Shown here in pieces: positions 4,936 to 5,358 of a stretch of 5,358 nucleotides of DNA. The translations under genes and the position numbers were made by a program. The notes under the pieces were generated by a model. The model was not told where the DNA came from, ran no database searches, and was given only the letters and a program-made list of their open reading frames with translations. The DNA comes from CAWJHE01 sp964614855 (GTDB taxonomy: Bacteria; Chloroflexota; Anaerolineae; Anaerolineales; UBA4823). Each line of letters begins with the position of its first letter. Within the stretch, counting starts at the first letter, position 1. The DNA is taken from NCBI GenBank assembly GCA_964614855.1, contig CAZTMX010000199.1, forward strand, positions 1 to 5,358, written 5' to 3'.

Positions 4936-5358
4936 TTACTTTGCTTTCTTATACAGCTTCACCTCCCCCAAATTCAGCGCATCGGTGAGCCTGATCCTAT
5001 TGAACATCTTGGGATAGTAGCCCTCCTTCTCAAAGCTGACCTGGTACTCCCCTTCTTCCAGTCCGTGCAGCCAAAAATCACCGTAGTTATCGCTAAAGAC
5101 GGATACCACATCACCGGTGGAGACAGCCACGGCTTCTACCAGCACATCTTCCAGGCAAACATCTTCCACTGGTGAGCACACCTCACCGGCGATATAAGGC
5201 ATGGGCAATCCCATGTAGATCACCGTGGGCCGTGTGTTCTCTTCCGGTTTCAAGGTCTCGTAGCGGTCATCCAAATCCTCAGAGAGGTCCCCATCCACAA
5301 AAGTCAGCGCCTCGGTCGGGCAGGCGGTGACGCAGCGCGGCTCTTTCCAGCCGCGGTC
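4936..5358 (-). CDS. 4Fe-4S ferredoxin-like electron-transfer subunit with a C-terminal carboxypeptidase-regulatory-like domain (partial)
   Basis: The open frame continues through the right edge, so only the last 140 residues are visible; an internal GTG at 5298 is not the start. The first residues read WKEPRCVTACPTEALTFVDG: a CxxxCP pair with PTEAL, which is the closing half of a 4Fe-4S cluster site in DmsB/NrfC-type iron-sulfur subunits of molybdopterin oxidoreductases. After a charged linker, residues about 53-138 (IAGEVCSPVEDVCLEDVLVE, DNYGDFWLHGLEEGEYQVSF, EKEGYYPK) look like a carboxypeptidase-regulatory or CnaB-like beta-sandwich. Such subunits pass electrons between a catalytic molybdopterin subunit and a quinone or ferredoxin partner. 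A strong terminator follows 15 bp downstream, so this is probably the last gene of an operon lying beyond the edge. Confidence 0.8.
   Translation of the reverse strand, partial: DRGWKEPRCVTACPTEALTFVDGDLSEDLDDRYETLKPEENTRPTVIYMGLPMPYIAGEVCSPVEDVCLEDVLVEAVAVSTGDVVSVFSDNYGDFWLHGLEEGEYQVSFEKEGYYPKMFNRIRLTDALNLGEVKLYKKAK

Overview
The window looks like an accessory stretch of an anaerobic bacterial chromosome, most plausibly Chloroflexota (class Anaerolineae). That placement is an inference from gene style: a CarD-family protein with an unusual C-terminal half, a serine hydrolase fused to tetratricopeptide-like repeats, and molybdenum/tungsten-enzyme genes, several of them with weak Shine-Dalgarno sites. 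No 16S gene or other definitive marker is present.

Layout. (1) 1-1006: the end of a probable phage structural gene, a strong intercistronic hairpin, and a 239-residue phage head-tail connector/adaptor-like protein. No tail genes follow, so this reads as the edge of a truncated or rearranged prophage. (2) 1007-1230: a gene-free stretch opening with four 14-bp direct repeats built on GTAAWTTACCGA, then AT-rich DNA and a promoter with an extended -10. (3) 1231-1722: a CarD/CdnL-type RNA-polymerase-interacting regulator. (4) 1819-2382, minus strand: a YiiX-like permuted NlpC/P60 (papain-like) cysteine hydrolase without a signal peptide. (5) 2465-3225: a promoter, a structured leader of about 140 nt resembling a Moco (molybdenum/tungsten cofactor) riboswitch, and an FmdE-family protein with a C-terminal zinc ribbon. 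(6) 3207-4685, minus strand: a serine hydrolase of the class C beta-lactamase fold with a TPR-like tail, overlapping the FmdE gene tail to tail by 19 bp. (7) 4686-4935: an intergenic region rich in inverted repeats, containing a possible small structured RNA on the minus strand and a strong terminator stem. (8) 4936-5358, minus strand: the C-terminal part of a 4Fe-4S ferredoxin-like electron-transfer subunit fused to a carboxypeptidase-regulatory-like beta domain, running off the right edge.

Working together. The FmdE protein, the Moco-riboswitch-like leader and the iron-sulfur subunit all point to molybdopterin-dependent redox metabolism; a catalytic subunit of the DMSO-reductase type would be expected just beyond the right edge. 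CarD, the YiiX-like hydrolase and the serine hydrolase show no obvious operon link with these. The most interesting items are the riboswitch-like leader and the unassigned structured RNA candidate at 4768-4876.
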